This document shows, piece after piece, positions 1 through 8,758 of a stretch of 64,000 bases of DNA; the first letter of the stretch is position 1; each line of letters begins with the position of its first letter. This stretch comes from Thermomonas brevis (lineage in GTDB: Bacteria; Pseudomonadota; Gammaproteobacteria; Xanthomonadales; Xanthomonadaceae). The notes under the pieces are model-generated. The model had not been told where the DNA came from. It saw nothing but the letters and a program-made list of their open reading frames with translations, and did not search any database. The position numbers and the translations under genes were made by a program. Location of the stretch: positions 806,001 through 870,000 of the forward strand of contig NZ_CP060711.1 in assembly GCF_014395425.1 (NCBI RefSeq), in the 5' to 3' direction.

Positions 1-348
1 GTCGGTATGGGTCTGCATGGTGGCCGCGATCATGCCGCCAGCGTCCCCCGCCGCTCCTTGATCCAGATCAGATGCCAGCCCCTGCGCGCGGCAGGCGTCG
101 CCGATCGCCAGCGCCAGCACGCCGGCGGCGGTGTCCGGCGCGACGCCCAGCGTCGCCGCCAGGGTTTCCGCGCGCCGGCGCACGCGCCGCTCGCGCGCAT
201 CGTCGCGTCCGGTCACGCCAGCGTCGGCCTTGATCCGCCCGGCCAGCCGCGCCAGCCGCGTTCGCGCCGCCAGCAGCAGCACCAAGCCGTCGTCCACGCC
301 GTCGATGGCGAGGCGCACGGGCGCTAGGCCGGGCGCGCGCTCAGTCAT
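1..348 (-). CDS. Chorismate mutase, AroQ (type II) class; C-terminus beyond window
   Basis: The 116 visible residues have the helical pattern of AroQ chorismate mutases: an N-terminal long helix with AIDGVDDGLVLLLAART, then LARLAGRIK, then a GRDDARERRV segment matching the active-site D-x-x-R-E region of the family. Family members convert chorismate to prephenate. The ATG at 346-348 overlaps the stop of the upstream DGC-domain gene by 8 bases (ATGACTGA), so it is probably translationally coupled and the last visible gene of the leftward denitrification-linked operon. The stop codon lies off the left edge, so length and any extra domain are unknown. A chorismate mutase in such an operon is unusual; a role in aromatic amino acid or quinone supply is only a guess. 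Confidence 0.75.
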   Translation of the reverse strand, partial: MTERAPGLAPVRLAIDGVDDGLVLLLAARTRLARLAGRIKADAGVTGRDDARERRVRRRAETLAATLGVAPDTAAGVLALAIGDACRAQGLASDLDQGAAGDAGGMIAATMQTHTD

Positions 349-724
349 GGCCGCCTCCCGCGTTCAACGCGCGCGCGGCGGGCAGCGCGTACGCGGCGTA
401 CAGCGCTTCGGCCTCGCCGGCGTCGAAGTCGGCGTGCTTGCGCTTCTTCACCCCGTAGTCGGACAGCACCAGATGGGTGTCGGCGACCACGCCCGCGTTG
501 GCAAGACAGGCCGACACGCAGCGCAGCACGCAGCCGTCCAGCGCGAGGATCGGGCGCCGGCTCCGCGCGGTGCGCACCAGCCCGGCCACGCCGCCGCCGA
601 CGCCGGCGATGCAGGACATCTCGGCCTCGCCGGCGCGGTCCAATCGAAGCGCCAGATGGTTGGCCATCTGCGCCGCGCTGGAACAGCCCGAGCACGAATA
701 CACCAGCGGCAACGCCTTGCTCAT
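341..724 (-). CDS. DGC-domain (putative zinc-binding) protein
   Basis: A 127-residue protein with the conserved Cys layout of the DGC / putative zinc-binding family: YSCSGCSSAAQMANHLA near residues 9-25, a Cys at 38, then DGCVLRC around 63-69 and a further Cys at 73. The cysteines probably bind a metal. The function of the family is not established. The start ATG (722-724) overlaps the stop of the upstream membrane-protein gene (ATGA), and its own stop overlaps the start of the chorismate mutase gene. It is thus embedded in the leftward operon that begins at the porin. Length matches the family. Confidence 0.75.
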   Translation of the reverse strand: MSKALPLVYSCSGCSSAAQMANHLALRLDRAGEAEMSCIAGVGGGVAGLVRTARSRRPILALDGCVLRCVSACLANAGVVADTHLVLSDYGVKKRKHADFDAGEAEALYAAYALPAARALNAGGGHD

Positions 725-1974
725 TCCCCCGCCTCCCGTTCCCCGACGAACCGCCCCTCCCGCCAGCCCACGCCGCACAGCGCGGCGAAGGCCGCGGCAT
801 GCGCCAACCCCAGCGCCAGCCCCGCGGCATGCGCCGCCGCCGGACGCGCCAGCGCCGCCAGCAGCGCCAGCGCGGACGCGCCGTGCAGCGCCAGCACCGT
901 GGCCTTGTCGCGCTCCGGCAACAGCAGCTGCACGCCCGGCAGGCGCACGCCGCGCCCGCAACGGCGCTGCAATCCGATCCAGCCGAGGAAGGCGACGATC
1001 TCCAGTTGCATGCCGGTCACCAGCAGCGGCAGGCCGATGCCCAGCGCCAGCACGCCGGCCCGCAGCGCGTTCGCCTCGCCGCCGGCCAGCAGCGCGCAGG
1101 CCGCCGCCGCGAGCGCGACGAAGCCCGCGCGCCAGAACAGCGTCAGCGGCGCATCGCGCAGCTTCGACGCGCGCAGTTGCAGCCACAGGCCCGCCATCGC
1201 GAAAGCTAAACCAAGCAGGCCCGCACCGATGCGCAGCCCCGGCAGCGCGACGCCGCGCGACGCCATCGCCAGCGCCGCCAGCAGCAGGACGTACAGCGCC
1301 GCCTGCCATGCGCCCTGCGCACGCGTCGATGTGGTGGAAGTGCCCTGGAACATCGGCATCACCACCCGCGCCACCGCCGCAAGCAATGCCAGCACCCAGC
1401 CCAGCACGCCCCAGCCGGCGTGCGCGTCGGTCAGCGGCGCCAGCGGCAGCGTCCATCGGCCCGACAGCGCCAGGGCCAGCGACAGGCCAAGCATGGCGGC
1501 GACCAGCGCCGCGACCACCGCGCCGCCCATGCCCCAGCGCAGGAAGCGCTGGCCCTCGGCTACCCGCATCCCCGGCAGCACCAGCGCGGCCAGCAGGACG
1601 AACGTCATCGCCAGCACCATCCCGCCCCATTGTGGCGACAGCAGCGCCGGCCAGCGGAACGCCGCCACCAGCAGCAGCGCCCCCGCGTTCAACGACCCGT
1701 GCAGCCACAGCGCCGCGCCGCGTCCGCCGCGCACCCGCACGCCGGCGGCCACCGGCAGGAACTGCAGCAGGCTGCCGAACATCGCGTTGCCGAGAAAGCC
1801 CAGCGCCATCGCGTGCACCAGCGCCAGCGTGGCGCCGCTCCAACGCGAGGCCAGCGCGGCGCCGCCGTCGAACGCCAGCAGCGCGCCGGCGATCACGCCC
1901 CAGGCCGATGCCGACAGCAGGAACCGCCGCGGCACGGCCGGCGCGGGAGCCTGCTGCGTCGCCAGCTTCGCCAT
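721..1974 (-). CDS. Polytopic membrane protein of a denitrification-linked operon
   Basis: A 417-residue protein that is almost entirely hydrophobic, with roughly ten to twelve predicted membrane segments. An early LVHAMALGFLGNAMFGS segment with a conserved-looking His recalls NnrS-like and haem-copper-oxidase-subunit-I-like proteins near nir/nor genes. Another His lies in the segment with LTDAHAGWG. I do not recognise the exact family and infer only a membrane role, perhaps in nitrogen-oxide or metal handling. The start was chosen at MAKLATQQ (ATG at 1972-1974), 10 bp after the DUF2249 stop; a longer open frame runs through the DUF2249 gene in another frame and is rejected. Confidence 0.6.
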   Translation of the reverse strand: MAKLATQQAPAPAVPRRFLLSASAWGVIAGALLAFDGGAALASRWSGATLALVHAMALGFLGNAMFGSLLQFLPVAAGVRVRGGRGAALWLHGSLNAGALLLVAAFRWPALLSPQWGGMVLAMTFVLLAALVLPGMRVAEGQRFLRWGMGGAVVAALVAAMLGLSLALALSGRWTLPLAPLTDAHAGWGVLGWVLALLAAVARVVMPMFQGTSTTSTRAQGAWQAALYVLLLAALAMASRGVALPGLRIGAGLLGLAFAMAGLWLQLRASKLRDAPLTLFWRAGFVALAAAACALLAGGEANALRAGVLALGIGLPLLVTGMQLEIVAFLGWIGLQRRCGRGVRLPGVQLLLPERDKATVLALHGASALALLAALARPAAAHAAGLALGLAHAAAFAALCGVGWREGRFVGEREAGE

Positions 1975-1984
1975 CGCGCCGCGG

Positions 1985-2203
1985 TCACTGCGCCGGGCGC
2001 AGGATCGCCACCCACACGCCGCCGTCGATGCAGGTTTCGACGCGCCAGCGCAGGCCGCGCTCCTCCAGCATCTCCAGCAGCGGCACCGGCATCTGCGGCA
2101 CCAGCACTTCCACCACGTGGCCCGGCTCCAGCGCATCGGCGGCGGCCAGCGCGCGGGTCAGCGGCTCCGGCGCGGGCAGCTGGCGCAGGTCGATCCGGTT
2201 CAT
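1985..2203 (-). CDS. DUF2249 (TusA-like fold) small protein
   Basis: A 72-residue protein starting [19 protein letters not shown] and continuing with EPGHVVEVLVPQMPVPLLEMLEERGL. This is the compact beta-alpha-beta layout of DUF2249 proteins, related in fold to TusA. The usual TusA CP sulfur-carrier Cys is absent; the position reads LPAPEP, so sulfur transfer through that residue is unlikely. DUF2249 proteins frequently accompany nitrogen-oxide reduction genes. The ATG (2201-2203) overlaps the stop of the porin gene. Longer upstream extensions lie inside the porin and have no family similarity. Confidence 0.75.
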   Translation of the reverse strand: MNRIDLRQLPAPEPLTRALAAADALEPGHVVEVLVPQMPVPLLEMLEERGLRWRVETCIDGGVWVAILRPAQ

Positions 2204-3417
2204 CGCGTCAATGCCCGCGCGCCGCGCCACTCCACCTGCAGCCAGAGCTTGGTGTTGTCGCGCGAGAAGCCGTCGGCGCGGTAGTCGGCCAGCTTCACCA
2301 GCCCGCTCAGGCCGCCCGGCAGCGGGAAGCCCAGCGAGGCGTTCCACTCGCGCCCGTAGCGCAGGCCGCCGACGTCGGAACGGTAGTCGTGCCACGCCAG
2401 TGCCCAGGCGAGCTTGCCGTCGTAGCGGCCGCGGCCGAACTTGCCGCCCGCGCCGAGGTAGCGGTCTTCGAGTCCCTTCGCCGGCGTGGTCGCGAACTGG
2501 TCGTCCCAGCCGTTGAACGCGTGCAGCGTCGCCAGCGGCGTCTGCACCGCGGTGACGCCGTCGCCGCCCAGGTGTTCCCAGCCGCCGCGCAGGATCAGCG
2601 CGCCCTGCGTCCAGCTCGGCTCCAGCAGCCAGTAGTCGTGGCCGAAGTCGGCTGGGTTGCGCGCGTAGTCGGTTTGCCGCGCGGTCTCCGCGGTCCAGCC
2701 GAAGCCGCGGCCGTCATGCACGGCGCTGCCGGTCCAGCGCAGGCCCCAGGTGGCGGTGGAGGCGCCGGCGACGTCGCGGTCCTCGTGCAGGTAGGCGTAG
2801 CCGACCAGCTGCTGCGCGCCGCGCTTCCATGCGAGGTTGAGCAGGTGGCTGTCGAGGTCGCGCTCGCGCATCAGCGGATTGAGCGCCTTGTCGCCGGCGG
2901 CGCGATGCACCTTGTCCAGCCAGTGGTAGCTCGCGGTCAGCGACGCTGCCGGCTTCCACTGCAACGCGATGGCGTCGAAGGTCTGCTCGTTCTGCCGCCA
3001 GCCGACGTTGCCCACCCAGCGCTGGTTGTCCAGCGCGATGCGCTGGCGGCCGACGGTCACGCCGCCGCGCGCGTTCTTCCAGCCGACCCAGAGCTGGTTG
3101 AGTTCCGCGCCGGTCGGATCGGCGACGCCCGGATACGCGGTTTCGCCGTTGGCGCCGCTGTTGTAGCGGCCCGCGCCGGCCACGCCCTCGCCTTCGACCA
3201 GCACCGTCCAGCCCGCCGCCGGCTGCAGGCGCAGCCCGGCGCGCAGGCGCGCGGTGGACGCGTTGGCGTCGCGGGCGAATCCGGCGGCGTCCACATGCTC
3301 TTGACGCAGCCGCAGGTCCCATTCGAACGAGGCCGGCGGCGCGTCGCCGGCATGCAGCGGCGGCGCGGCGGCGAGGGCGATGGCAAGCAGCGAAATCAGT
3401 CGTGTATGGTTGGACAT
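2200..3417 (-). CDS. Outer-membrane porin, alginate-export family
   Basis: A 405-residue protein with a Sec signal peptide ([19 protein letters not shown], cleavage near HAGDA) followed by an amphipathic beta-strand-rich body. Features include [15 protein letters not shown], a signature of alginate-export (AlgE-like) 18-strand barrels, and a C-terminus with alternating aromatics (LWLQVEW). Family members are passive outer-membrane channels; in denitrifiers such porins are common beside nir or nor genes, possibly passing small anions. It is the first gene of the leftward operon and diverges from nirK, with a near-consensus FNR box 59 bp upstream of the ATG. The start at MSNHT gives a clean signal peptide; the longer frame upstream does not. 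Confidence 0.8.
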   Translation of the reverse strand: MSNHTRLISLLAIALAAAPPLHAGDAPPASFEWDLRLRQEHVDAAGFARDANASTARLRAGLRLQPAAGWTVLVEGEGVAGAGRYNSGANGETAYPGVADPTGAELNQLWVGWKNARGGVTVGRQRIALDNQRWVGNVGWRQNEQTFDAIALQWKPAASLTASYHWLDKVHRAAGDKALNPLMRERDLDSHLLNLAWKRGAQQLVGYAYLHEDRDVAGASTATWGLRWTGSAVHDGRGFGWTAETARQTDYARNPADFGHDYWLLEPSWTQGALILRGGWEHLGGDGVTAVQTPLATLHAFNGWDDQFATTPAKGLEDRYLGAGGKFGRGRYDGKLAWALAWHDYRSDVGGLRYGREWNASLGFPLPGGLSGLVKLADYRADGFSRDNTKLWLQVEWRGARALTR

Positions 3418-3475
3418 GAGGCGCGCCCGTTGGGGAAGTTGGGCGCAAGGTTCTGCGCTTCGCGCGGCCCGCATG

Positions 3476-3489
3476 TTGATGCAGGTCAA
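3476..3489 (-). promoter_or_regulatory. FNR/DNR-type box for the leftward porin operon
   Basis: TTGATGCAGGTCAA matches the FNR consensus TTGAT-N4-ATCAA at 9 of 10 specified positions. Its centre is about 65 bp upstream of the porin ATG. It lies 35 bp from a perfect site serving nirK, so the two divergent operons probably each have their own box. Confidence 0.7.
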
Positions 3490-3524
3490 GCGCGTGCGCG
3501 AAGTGTTCGATCCGCTGTCGCAGT

Positions 3525-3538
3525 TTGATCTGGATCAA
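3525..3538 (+). promoter_or_regulatory. Perfect FNR/DNR box upstream of nirK
   Basis: TTGATCTGGATCAA is an exact palindromic TTGAT-N4-ATCAA site, centred about 79 bp upstream of the nirK ATG at 3611. The Fnr encoded at 7820-8590 has the DNA-contact residues expected to read this sequence. Oxygen-dependent (and perhaps NO-dependent, via a DNR paralogue) activation of nirK is inferred. Confidence 0.8.
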
Positions 3539-3610
3539 CGTGCGGTCCCCCGCGATCGGACGATGCTTGCCCCCGACAACGCACACACCACCTCAGAAGG
3601 GAACTCCACG

Positions 3611-5137
3611 ATGAAACCCGCAGTCCGGTATGCCACTCTGGCCCTGGCCGTCGCGGCCACCCTGGGCCTGTCCGCCTGCCGCGTCGAGCAGCCGAACCCG
3701 GCCGCCAGCGGCGCCACCCACCAGGAAGAGACGGGCGGTTCCGCCAAGGGCGATTTCGGCCCGCCGCAGGGCGAGCCGGTCGAGGCCATCCTCACCTCGC
3801 CGCCGAACGTGCCGCCGCCGACCGGCCGCACCGCGCCGGCCAAGGTGATCGTGACGCTCGACGTGATCGAGAAGGAAATGCCGATCTCCGAGGGCGTGAC
3901 CTACACGTTCTGGACCTTCGGCGGCACCGTGCCCGGCAGCTTCATCCGCGTGCGCCAGGGCGACACGGTGGAGTTCCACCTGCGCAACATGCCGGACAGC
4001 AAGATGCCCCACAACATCGACCTGCACGGCGTCACCGGCCCCGGCGGCGGCGCGGCCTCCAGCTTCACCGCGCCCGGCCACGTCAGCCGCTTCAGCTTCA
4101 AGGCGCTCAACGCCGGCCTGTACGTCTACCACTGCGCCACCGCGCCGGTCGGCATGCACATCGCCAACGGCATGTACGGCCTGATCCTGGTCGAGCCGCC
4201 GGAAGGCCTGCCGAAGGTCGACCGCGAGTACTACGTGATGCAGGGCGACTTCTACACCACCGGCAAGTACCGCGAGAAGGGCCACCAGCCGTTCGACATG
4301 GAGAAGGCCATCGACGAGAACCCGACCTACGTGCTGTTCAACGGCATGGAAGGCTCGATGACCGGCGACAAGGCGCTGACCGCCAACACCGGCGAGAAGG
4401 TGCGCCTGTACGTCGGCAACGGCGGCCCCAACCTGGTGTCCAGCTTCCACGTCATCGGCGAGATCTTCGACAAGGTCTGGTACGAAGGCGGCACCCGCTT
4501 CCAGGAGAACGTGCAGACCACGCTGATCCCGGCCGGCGGCGCGGCGATGATGGAGTTCCACATGGAAGTGCCGGGCAGCTACGTGCTGGTCGACCACAGC
4601 ATCTTCCGCGCCTTCAACAAGGGCGCGCTGGCGATCCTCAAGGCCGAGGGCAAGGAGAACAAGGCGATCTACTCCGGCAAGGAAGTCGATGCCGTGTACC
4701 TGGGCGACCAGGCCGCCGGCACCAGCCGCGCGCCGGTGGCCGCCGCCGCCGCCGCGCACGAGGCCGGCACGCTGACCAAGGACGACCAGATCGCGGCCGG
4801 CAAGGTGCTGTTCGCCGGCACCTGCTCGACCTGCCACCAGCCGGACGGCAAGGGCATGGAAGGCGTGTTCCCGCCGCTGGCCGGCTCGGACTTCATCAAG
4901 GCCAATCCGAAGCGCGTGCCGGAGATCATCCTGCACGGCCTGGTCGGCCCGGTGAAGGTCAACGGCAAGGACTACAACTCCAACATGCCGCCGATGAGCC
5001 AGCTGACCGACGACGAAGTGGCCAACATCGCCACCTACGTGCTCAACAGCTGGGGCAACCCGGGCGGCCAGGTGAGCCGCGAGGACGCCGCCAAGGCGCG
5101 CGCCACCAAGCCCGCCAACGCCTCGGACGGCCACTGA
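3611..5137 (+). CDS. nirK: Copper nitrite reductase with C-terminal cytochrome c domain, lipoprotein
   Basis: 508 residues. Reduces nitrite to nitric oxide in the periplasm. A lipobox (LSAC, Cys23) indicates membrane anchoring. Two cupredoxin domains span about 75-370, with MPHNIDLHG and [14 protein letters not shown] carrying the type-1 and type-2 copper ligands and SSFHVIGE supplying a further type-2 His. A low-complexity Ala linker is followed by a class I cytochrome c domain with CSTCH at 405-409 and NSNMPPMSQ holding the axial Met. This matches the haem-fused NirK type known from Ralstonia pickettii. The start at 3611 has AGAAGGGA upstream and gives the only good signal peptide. nirV follows after 3 bp. 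A perfect FNR box lies upstream. Confidence 0.95.
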   Translation: MKPAVRYATLALAVAATLGLSACRVEQPNPAASGATHQEETGGSAKGDFGPPQGEPVEAILTSPPNVPPPTGRTAPAKVIVTLDVIEKEMPISEGVTYTFWTFGGTVPGSFIRVRQGDTVEFHLRNMPDSKMPHNIDLHGVTGPGGGAASSFTAPGHVSRFSFKALNAGLYVYHCATAPVGMHIANGMYGLILVEPPEGLPKVDREYYVMQGDFYTTGKYREKGHQPFDMEKAIDENPTYVLFNGMEGSMTGDKALTANTGEKVRLYVGNGGPNLVSSFHVIGEIFDKVWYEGGTRFQENVQTTLIPAGGAAMMEFHMEVPGSYVLVDHSIFRAFNKGALAILKAEGKENKAIYSGKEVDAVYLGDQAAGTSRAPVAAAAAAHEAGTLTKDDQIAAGKVLFAGTCSTCHQPDGKGMEGVFPPLAGSDFIKANPKRVPEIILHGLVGPVKVNGKDYNSNMPPMSQLTDDEVANIATYVLNSWGNPGGQVSREDAAKARATKPANASDGH

Positions 5138-5140
5138 GCC

Positions 5141-5935
5141 ATGCGCGCGCGACTGGCCGCCCCGCTTCTCGTTCTGGGCCTCGTCGTCCTGCCACTCGCC
5201 GGCCTCGCGGCCGGCGCAGTGGCGGGGCGCTATGCCGGAATCCCGGGCGGCCAGTTCAAGTCGGTGCTGGGCTACGAGGACGCCAAGAACGGCGTGCGCG
5301 TGAAGACCTTCGCGCTGATGCGCAAGCCGGTGACCAACGCCGAGTTCCTGGCCTTCCTCGGACGCCATCCGGAATGGCGACGCGACCGCGTCGCCGGGGT
5401 GTTCGCCGAATCGCGCTACCTCTCGCACTGGGCCGGGCCGGACACGCTCGGCCCGAACGCGCTGCCGGATAGGCCGGTGGTGTGGGTGAGCTGGTTCGCG
5501 GCCGAGGCCTACTGCAAGTCGCTGGACGCGCGCCTGCCGACCTGGAACGAATGGGAATACGCCGCGGCGGCCGACGAAACCCGCGTCGATGCCCGCAGCG
5601 ATCCGGCCTGGCGCGAGCGCATCCTCGGCTGGTACGCGCGCTCGTCCAAGGACGCGCTGCCGCGGGTGGGCCTGCAATCGCCGAACGTGTACGGCGTGCA
5701 GGACCTGCACGGGCTGGTCTGGGAGTGGACCGAGGACGCGTCCTCGCTGATGGTGGACGGCGACAACCGCAACCAGGGCGACCCCGACAAGGGCAAGTTC
5801 TGCGGCGCGGGCGCGCTGTCGATGAACGACCGCGAAAACTACGCGGTGCTGATGCGGGTGGCGATGCTGTCTTCGCTGGAAGGCCGCGACGCCACCGCCA
5901 ACATGGGTTTCCGCTGCGCAAGGAGCGCACCATGA
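5141..5935 (+). CDS. nirV: NirV, formylglycine-generating-enzyme (SUMF1) family protein
   Basis: 264 residues with an N-terminal signal peptide or membrane anchor (to about residue 25), then an FGE/SUMF1 fold: GIPGGQFKSVLG, KPVTNAEFLAFL, RPVVWVSWFAAEAYCKSL, RLPTWNEWEYAAAADE and a C-terminal NMGFRCAR. FGE enzymes oxidise Cys in sulfatases, but nirK-linked NirV proteins have no demonstrated reaction. The DERD-type metal and paired active-site cysteines of true FGEs are not obvious, so catalysis is doubtful. Immediate position after nirK (3-bp gap) and the ATGA overlap with the SCO gene place it in the nirK operon, which is the main basis for the NirV name. Confidence 0.85.
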   Translation: MRARLAAPLLVLGLVVLPLAGLAAGAVAGRYAGIPGGQFKSVLGYEDAKNGVRVKTFALMRKPVTNAEFLAFLGRHPEWRRDRVAGVFAESRYLSHWAGPDTLGPNALPDRPVVWVSWFAAEAYCKSLDARLPTWNEWEYAAAADETRVDARSDPAWRERILGWYARSSKDALPRVGLQSPNVYGVQDLHGLVWEWTEDASSLMVDGDNRNQGDPDKGKFCGAGALSMNDRENYAVLMRVAMLSSLEGRDATANMGFRCARSAP

Positions 5936-6531
5936 AACAGGATTCGATGAAACGACTGCTGCGCGGCCTCGCCGCGACCGTCCTGCTCGGCTTCGCCGCG
6001 ATCGCCGGCGCCGCCCAGCCCGCGCCGGCGCTGCCCGGCGATTCGATCTACCAGCTGCCGCTGCCGCTCACCGACAGCAACGGCCAGACCCGCGACTGGC
6101 GCGCGCTGCGCGGCAAGCCGCGGCTGGTGTCGATGTTCTACACCTCGTGCCAGTACATCTGCCCGCTGATCGTGGAATCCGGCAAGGCGGTCGAGCGCCA
6201 GCTCACCCCGGCGCAGCAGAAGCAGCTGGGCGTCGCGCTGATCAGCATGGACCCGGCGCGCGACGATCCCGCCGCGCTGAAGAAGGTGGTGGAGCAGCGC
6301 AAGCTGGACGCCGCGCGCTGGACGCTGGCCTCGCCGCGCGCCGACGACGTGCGCGCGGTGGCCGGCGTGCTCGGCATCCGCTACCGGCAGCTGGCCGACG
6401 GCGAGTTCAACCACAGCAGCGCGCTGATCCTGGTGGATGCCGACGGCCGCATCCTCGCCCGCACCGAGAAGATCGGCAGCCAGCCCGACCCGGACTTCGT
6501 GGCCGCCGTGCGCAAGGCGGTGGGCGGCTGA
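5932..6531 (+). CDS. SCO1/SenC/PrrC-family copper chaperone
   Basis: 199 residues with a signal peptide or anchor (LLRGLAATVLLGFAAIAGAA) and a thioredoxin-like SCO domain. The copper-binding CxxxC lies in YTSCQYICPLI, and the distal conserved His is in EFNHSSAL. SCO proteins deliver copper to CuA sites or act as thiol reductases. Here the gene overlaps the stop of nirV by ATGA, so it may serve NirK metallation, and it may also help the cbb3 oxidase encoded nearby. MKQD at 5932 was chosen because of the coupling; MKRLL five codons later is an alternative. It converges on the MgtC-type gene after 15 bp. Confidence 0.88.
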   Translation: MKQDSMKRLLRGLAATVLLGFAAIAGAAQPAPALPGDSIYQLPLPLTDSNGQTRDWRALRGKPRLVSMFYTSCQYICPLIVESGKAVERQLTPAQQKQLGVALISMDPARDDPAALKKVVEQRKLDAARWTLASPRADDVRAVAGVLGIRYRQLADGEFNHSSALILVDADGRILARTEKIGSQPDPDFVAAVRKAVGG

Positions 6532-6546
6532 GGCCGCCCGCGTCGC

Positions 6547-7782
6547 CTACCGCCACCACAGCGCCAGCGCGAACGCCAGCAGCATGCCGGCGATGCCGGG
6601 CAGCAGCCGCAGCGCATAACCGCGACCGCCGCTGGCCCAGGCCAGCCCGAACTTCAACGCCGAGTTGGCGGCGAACGCCAAGGTGATCCCCGGCAGCGCC
6701 ACCGGCGCGTCGATGCGCCCCGCCGCGACCAGCTGCGCGGCCGAAGCCGCCGCCGCATGCACGTCGGCCAAGCCGGACAGCGCCAGCGTGACGTCCAGCG
6801 CCGCCTCGCCCAACCACGCCTGCATGGCGGCGGAGGCCAGCATCGCCGCCGCCAGGATCGCCACGAACAGCAGCGCCTGCTTCGGCTCGAACGCCCGCCC
6901 CGGCGGCGCCTCCGCATCGGCCGGCACCGACCGCGCCGCGCGCGCGGCGGCCAGCCCGAACACCGCCAGCACCGTGCCGGACGCCAGCAGCGCCGGCCAC
7001 AGCCGCGCCAGCAGCGGCGGCGACAGCAGCCCGACCACCACGCCGAGCTGCACCACCGTGCTGATGTTGGAAATCACCCCCGCGCCCGCGCAGGCGACCG
7101 CGAGTTCCGGATGCCGCCGCGCCCGCGCGCCCATGCTGGCGATGGTGGCGGTGCTGGAGGCGAAGCCGCCGGCCAGCCCCGCCAGCAGCAGCCCGGTGCG
7201 CGCGCCGAACGCGCGCCGCGCCACGTGCCCCAGCGCGCTGATCGCCATCACGATCACCGCCAGCAGCCACAGCTTGCGCGGGTTGATCGCCTGCCATGGA
7301 TCGACCGCGCGGTCCGGCAGCAACGGCAGCACCAGCGTCGCCGCGGCCGCCAGCAGCAGCGCGTCGTGCAGTTCCCGGTCGGTCAGCACGCCGCGCACGA
7401 AATGGTGGGCGCGCGTCTTCGACGCCAGCAGCAGCGCCACCGCCACGCCCAGGCCCGCGGCCAGCGCCAGTTCGCGCATCGCCAGCACACCGAGCAGGAA
7501 CACCACCAGCATCGCCACCTCGGTGGTCAGCCCCGGATCGCGTTCGCGGCTGGCGCGGTAGCTGGCCAGCGCCGCCAGCGCCACGAACGCGCCGCCCAGG
7601 GCGACGCCGACGCCGCCGATCCGCTCCGCGATGGCCCCGGCCAGTCCGATCAGCGCGAACGTGCGCACGCCGGCCACCGCATGACCGGCGTCGTCGCGGC
7701 GGCGCTCGCGCTCCACGCCCACCAGCAGGCCCAGGCCCAGCGCCGTGGCCAATCCTTTCAGGGTGTCCGGATCGAACGTCAT
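6547..7782 (-). CDS. MgtC/SapB-family (DUF4010) membrane protein
   Basis: 411 residues. An N-terminal MgtC-like part (LGLLVGVERERRR, GVRTFALIGLAGAIAERIGG) is joined to a C-terminal DUF4010 half with many membrane segments, including ASSTATIASMGARAR and SNISTVVQLGVVVGLL. About a dozen membrane helices are expected. MgtC-like proteins are linked to magnesium stress or F-type ATPase modulation in pathogens, but the function of this long form is unknown. It lies 37 bp downstream of fnr on the same strand and may be cotranscribed with it. Confidence 0.8.
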   Translation of the reverse strand: MTFDPDTLKGLATALGLGLLVGVERERRRDDAGHAVAGVRTFALIGLAGAIAERIGGVGVALGGAFVALAALASYRASRERDPGLTTEVAMLVVFLLGVLAMRELALAAGLGVAVALLLASKTRAHHFVRGVLTDRELHDALLLAAAATLVLPLLPDRAVDPWQAINPRKLWLLAVIVMAISALGHVARRAFGARTGLLLAGLAGGFASSTATIASMGARARRHPELAVACAGAGVISNISTVVQLGVVVGLLSPPLLARLWPALLASGTVLAVFGLAAARAARSVPADAEAPPGRAFEPKQALLFVAILAAAMLASAAMQAWLGEAALDVTLALSGLADVHAAAASAAQLVAAGRIDAPVALPGITLAFAANSALKFGLAWASGGRGYALRLLPGIAGMLLAFALALWWR

Positions 7783-7819
7783 CGGCGCAGCTTCGCGGAA
7801 CGCGCCGCCGCGGGCAACG

Positions 7820-8590
7820 TCAGGCGCGGTCGCGCCTGCGCGGCTGCGGGTTCTGGTCGTCGCCGCAGCCGCTGGCGGCCACCTCCAGCGCCTCCTCGTC
7901 GAGGATGCGCACGCGCCGGCCGCGCACTTCGATCACGCCTTCGTCGTGCAGGCGGCTGAAGCCGCGGCTGACGGTTTCCAGCACCAGCCCGAGGTAACGG
8001 GCGATCTCGTCGCGACTCATCGGCAACTGGAAGTCGTCCGCCGGCCGGCCGATGCGGCGGTAGCGCGCGCTCAGCCCGTGCACGAACAGGGCGATGCGTT
8101 CGCTGGCCTGGCGCCGCGACAGCAGGTCCACGTGGTCGTGGTCGCGGTCGGCGCTCTGCCCGATCACGCGCAGCAGCTGCTGCTGCAGGCTGGGCAGTTG
8201 CGAGGCGATGGACGAAAGCTGCGAGAACGGCAGCTCGCACACGCTGGCGTCGGTCAGCGCCACCGCCTCGCAGCGGTGCTGGCCGCTGCCGATGGCGTCC
8301 AGGCCGAACAGCTCGCCCGGCAGGTGGAAGCCGAGCACGTGCTCCTCGCCACTGGCGTTCACCACCACCGTCTTGAAGCTGCCCTCGCTGGCCACGTAGA
8401 CCGCGCGCAACGGGTCGCCCAGCCGGAACAGGCTGTCGCCGCGCGCCAGCGGCCGGCGGCGCTGCACCACCGTGTCCAACCGGCCCATGTCGGCGCCGTC
8501 CACGCCGGCGGGCAGGCACAGCTGCTGCAACGAGCATTCCGCGCAACTGCGTCGCAGCCGTACCAGATTCAGCGGGATCGGTTCGCTCAT
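7820..8590 (-). CDS. fnr: Oxygen-responsive transcriptional regulator, CRP/FNR family
   Basis: 256 residues from the ATG at 8588-8590; a GTG eight codons upstream is the alternative. Four cysteines (C16, C19, C25 and C107) match the [4Fe-4S] ligand pattern of E. coli FNR. A cyclic-nucleotide-binding-like sensor domain is followed by a winged helix whose recognition helix contains ETVSRGFSRL, with the Glu, Ser and Arg that read TTGAT half-sites. The cluster would be lost in oxygen. It diverges from ccoN across a shared region with an FNR-type box and is the obvious candidate to control nirK, the porin operon and cco. Confidence 0.92.
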   Translation of the reverse strand: MSEPIPLNLVRLRRSCAECSLQQLCLPAGVDGADMGRLDTVVQRRRPLARGDSLFRLGDPLRAVYVASEGSFKTVVVNASGEEHVLGFHLPGELFGLDAIGSGQHRCEAVALTDASVCELPFSQLSSIASQLPSLQQQLLRVIGQSADRDHDHVDLLSRRQASERIALFVHGLSARYRRIGRPADDFQLPMSRDEIARYLGLVLETVSRGFSRLHDEGVIEVRGRRVRILDEEALEVAASGCGDDQNPQPRRRDRA

Positions 8591-8691
8591 GCCCTGCACA
8601 CCGCGGGAAGCCACGCGTACAATTATCGCCGATCCCGTCGCCAGTTGCCCGCATCATGCCGGCTACATCGGCCGCGATAGGCCACGTCAAT

Positions 8692-8705
8692 TTGATCGAG
8701 GTCAA
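8692..8705 (+). promoter_or_regulatory. FNR-type box upstream of ccoN
   Basis: TTGATCGAGGTCAA matches the FNR consensus at 9 of 10 positions. A class II site (centre near -41.5) would place the transcription start near 8740, downstream of the earlier in-frame ATGs at 8732 and 8738 but upstream of the ATG at 8759. It could also affect the divergent fnr gene. Confidence 0.75.
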
Positions 8706-8758
8706 GCACCCGCAAGCGGTGCTTGGCTAGCATGTCCATGTTTACTCCGGAGACCCGC

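Noticed and set aside
131..2516. Very long plus-strand open frames at the left end
   Set aside because: Their products are Ala/Arg/Pro-rich with no family features, and they lie opposite well-supported minus-strand genes; GC-rich DNA lacks stops in shadow frames.
8723..8758. Upstream starts of ccoN (TTG 8723, ATG 8732, ATG 8738)
   Set aside because: No ribosome site and probably upstream of the FNR-dependent transcription start; the ATG at 8759 has GGAGA at the right distance.
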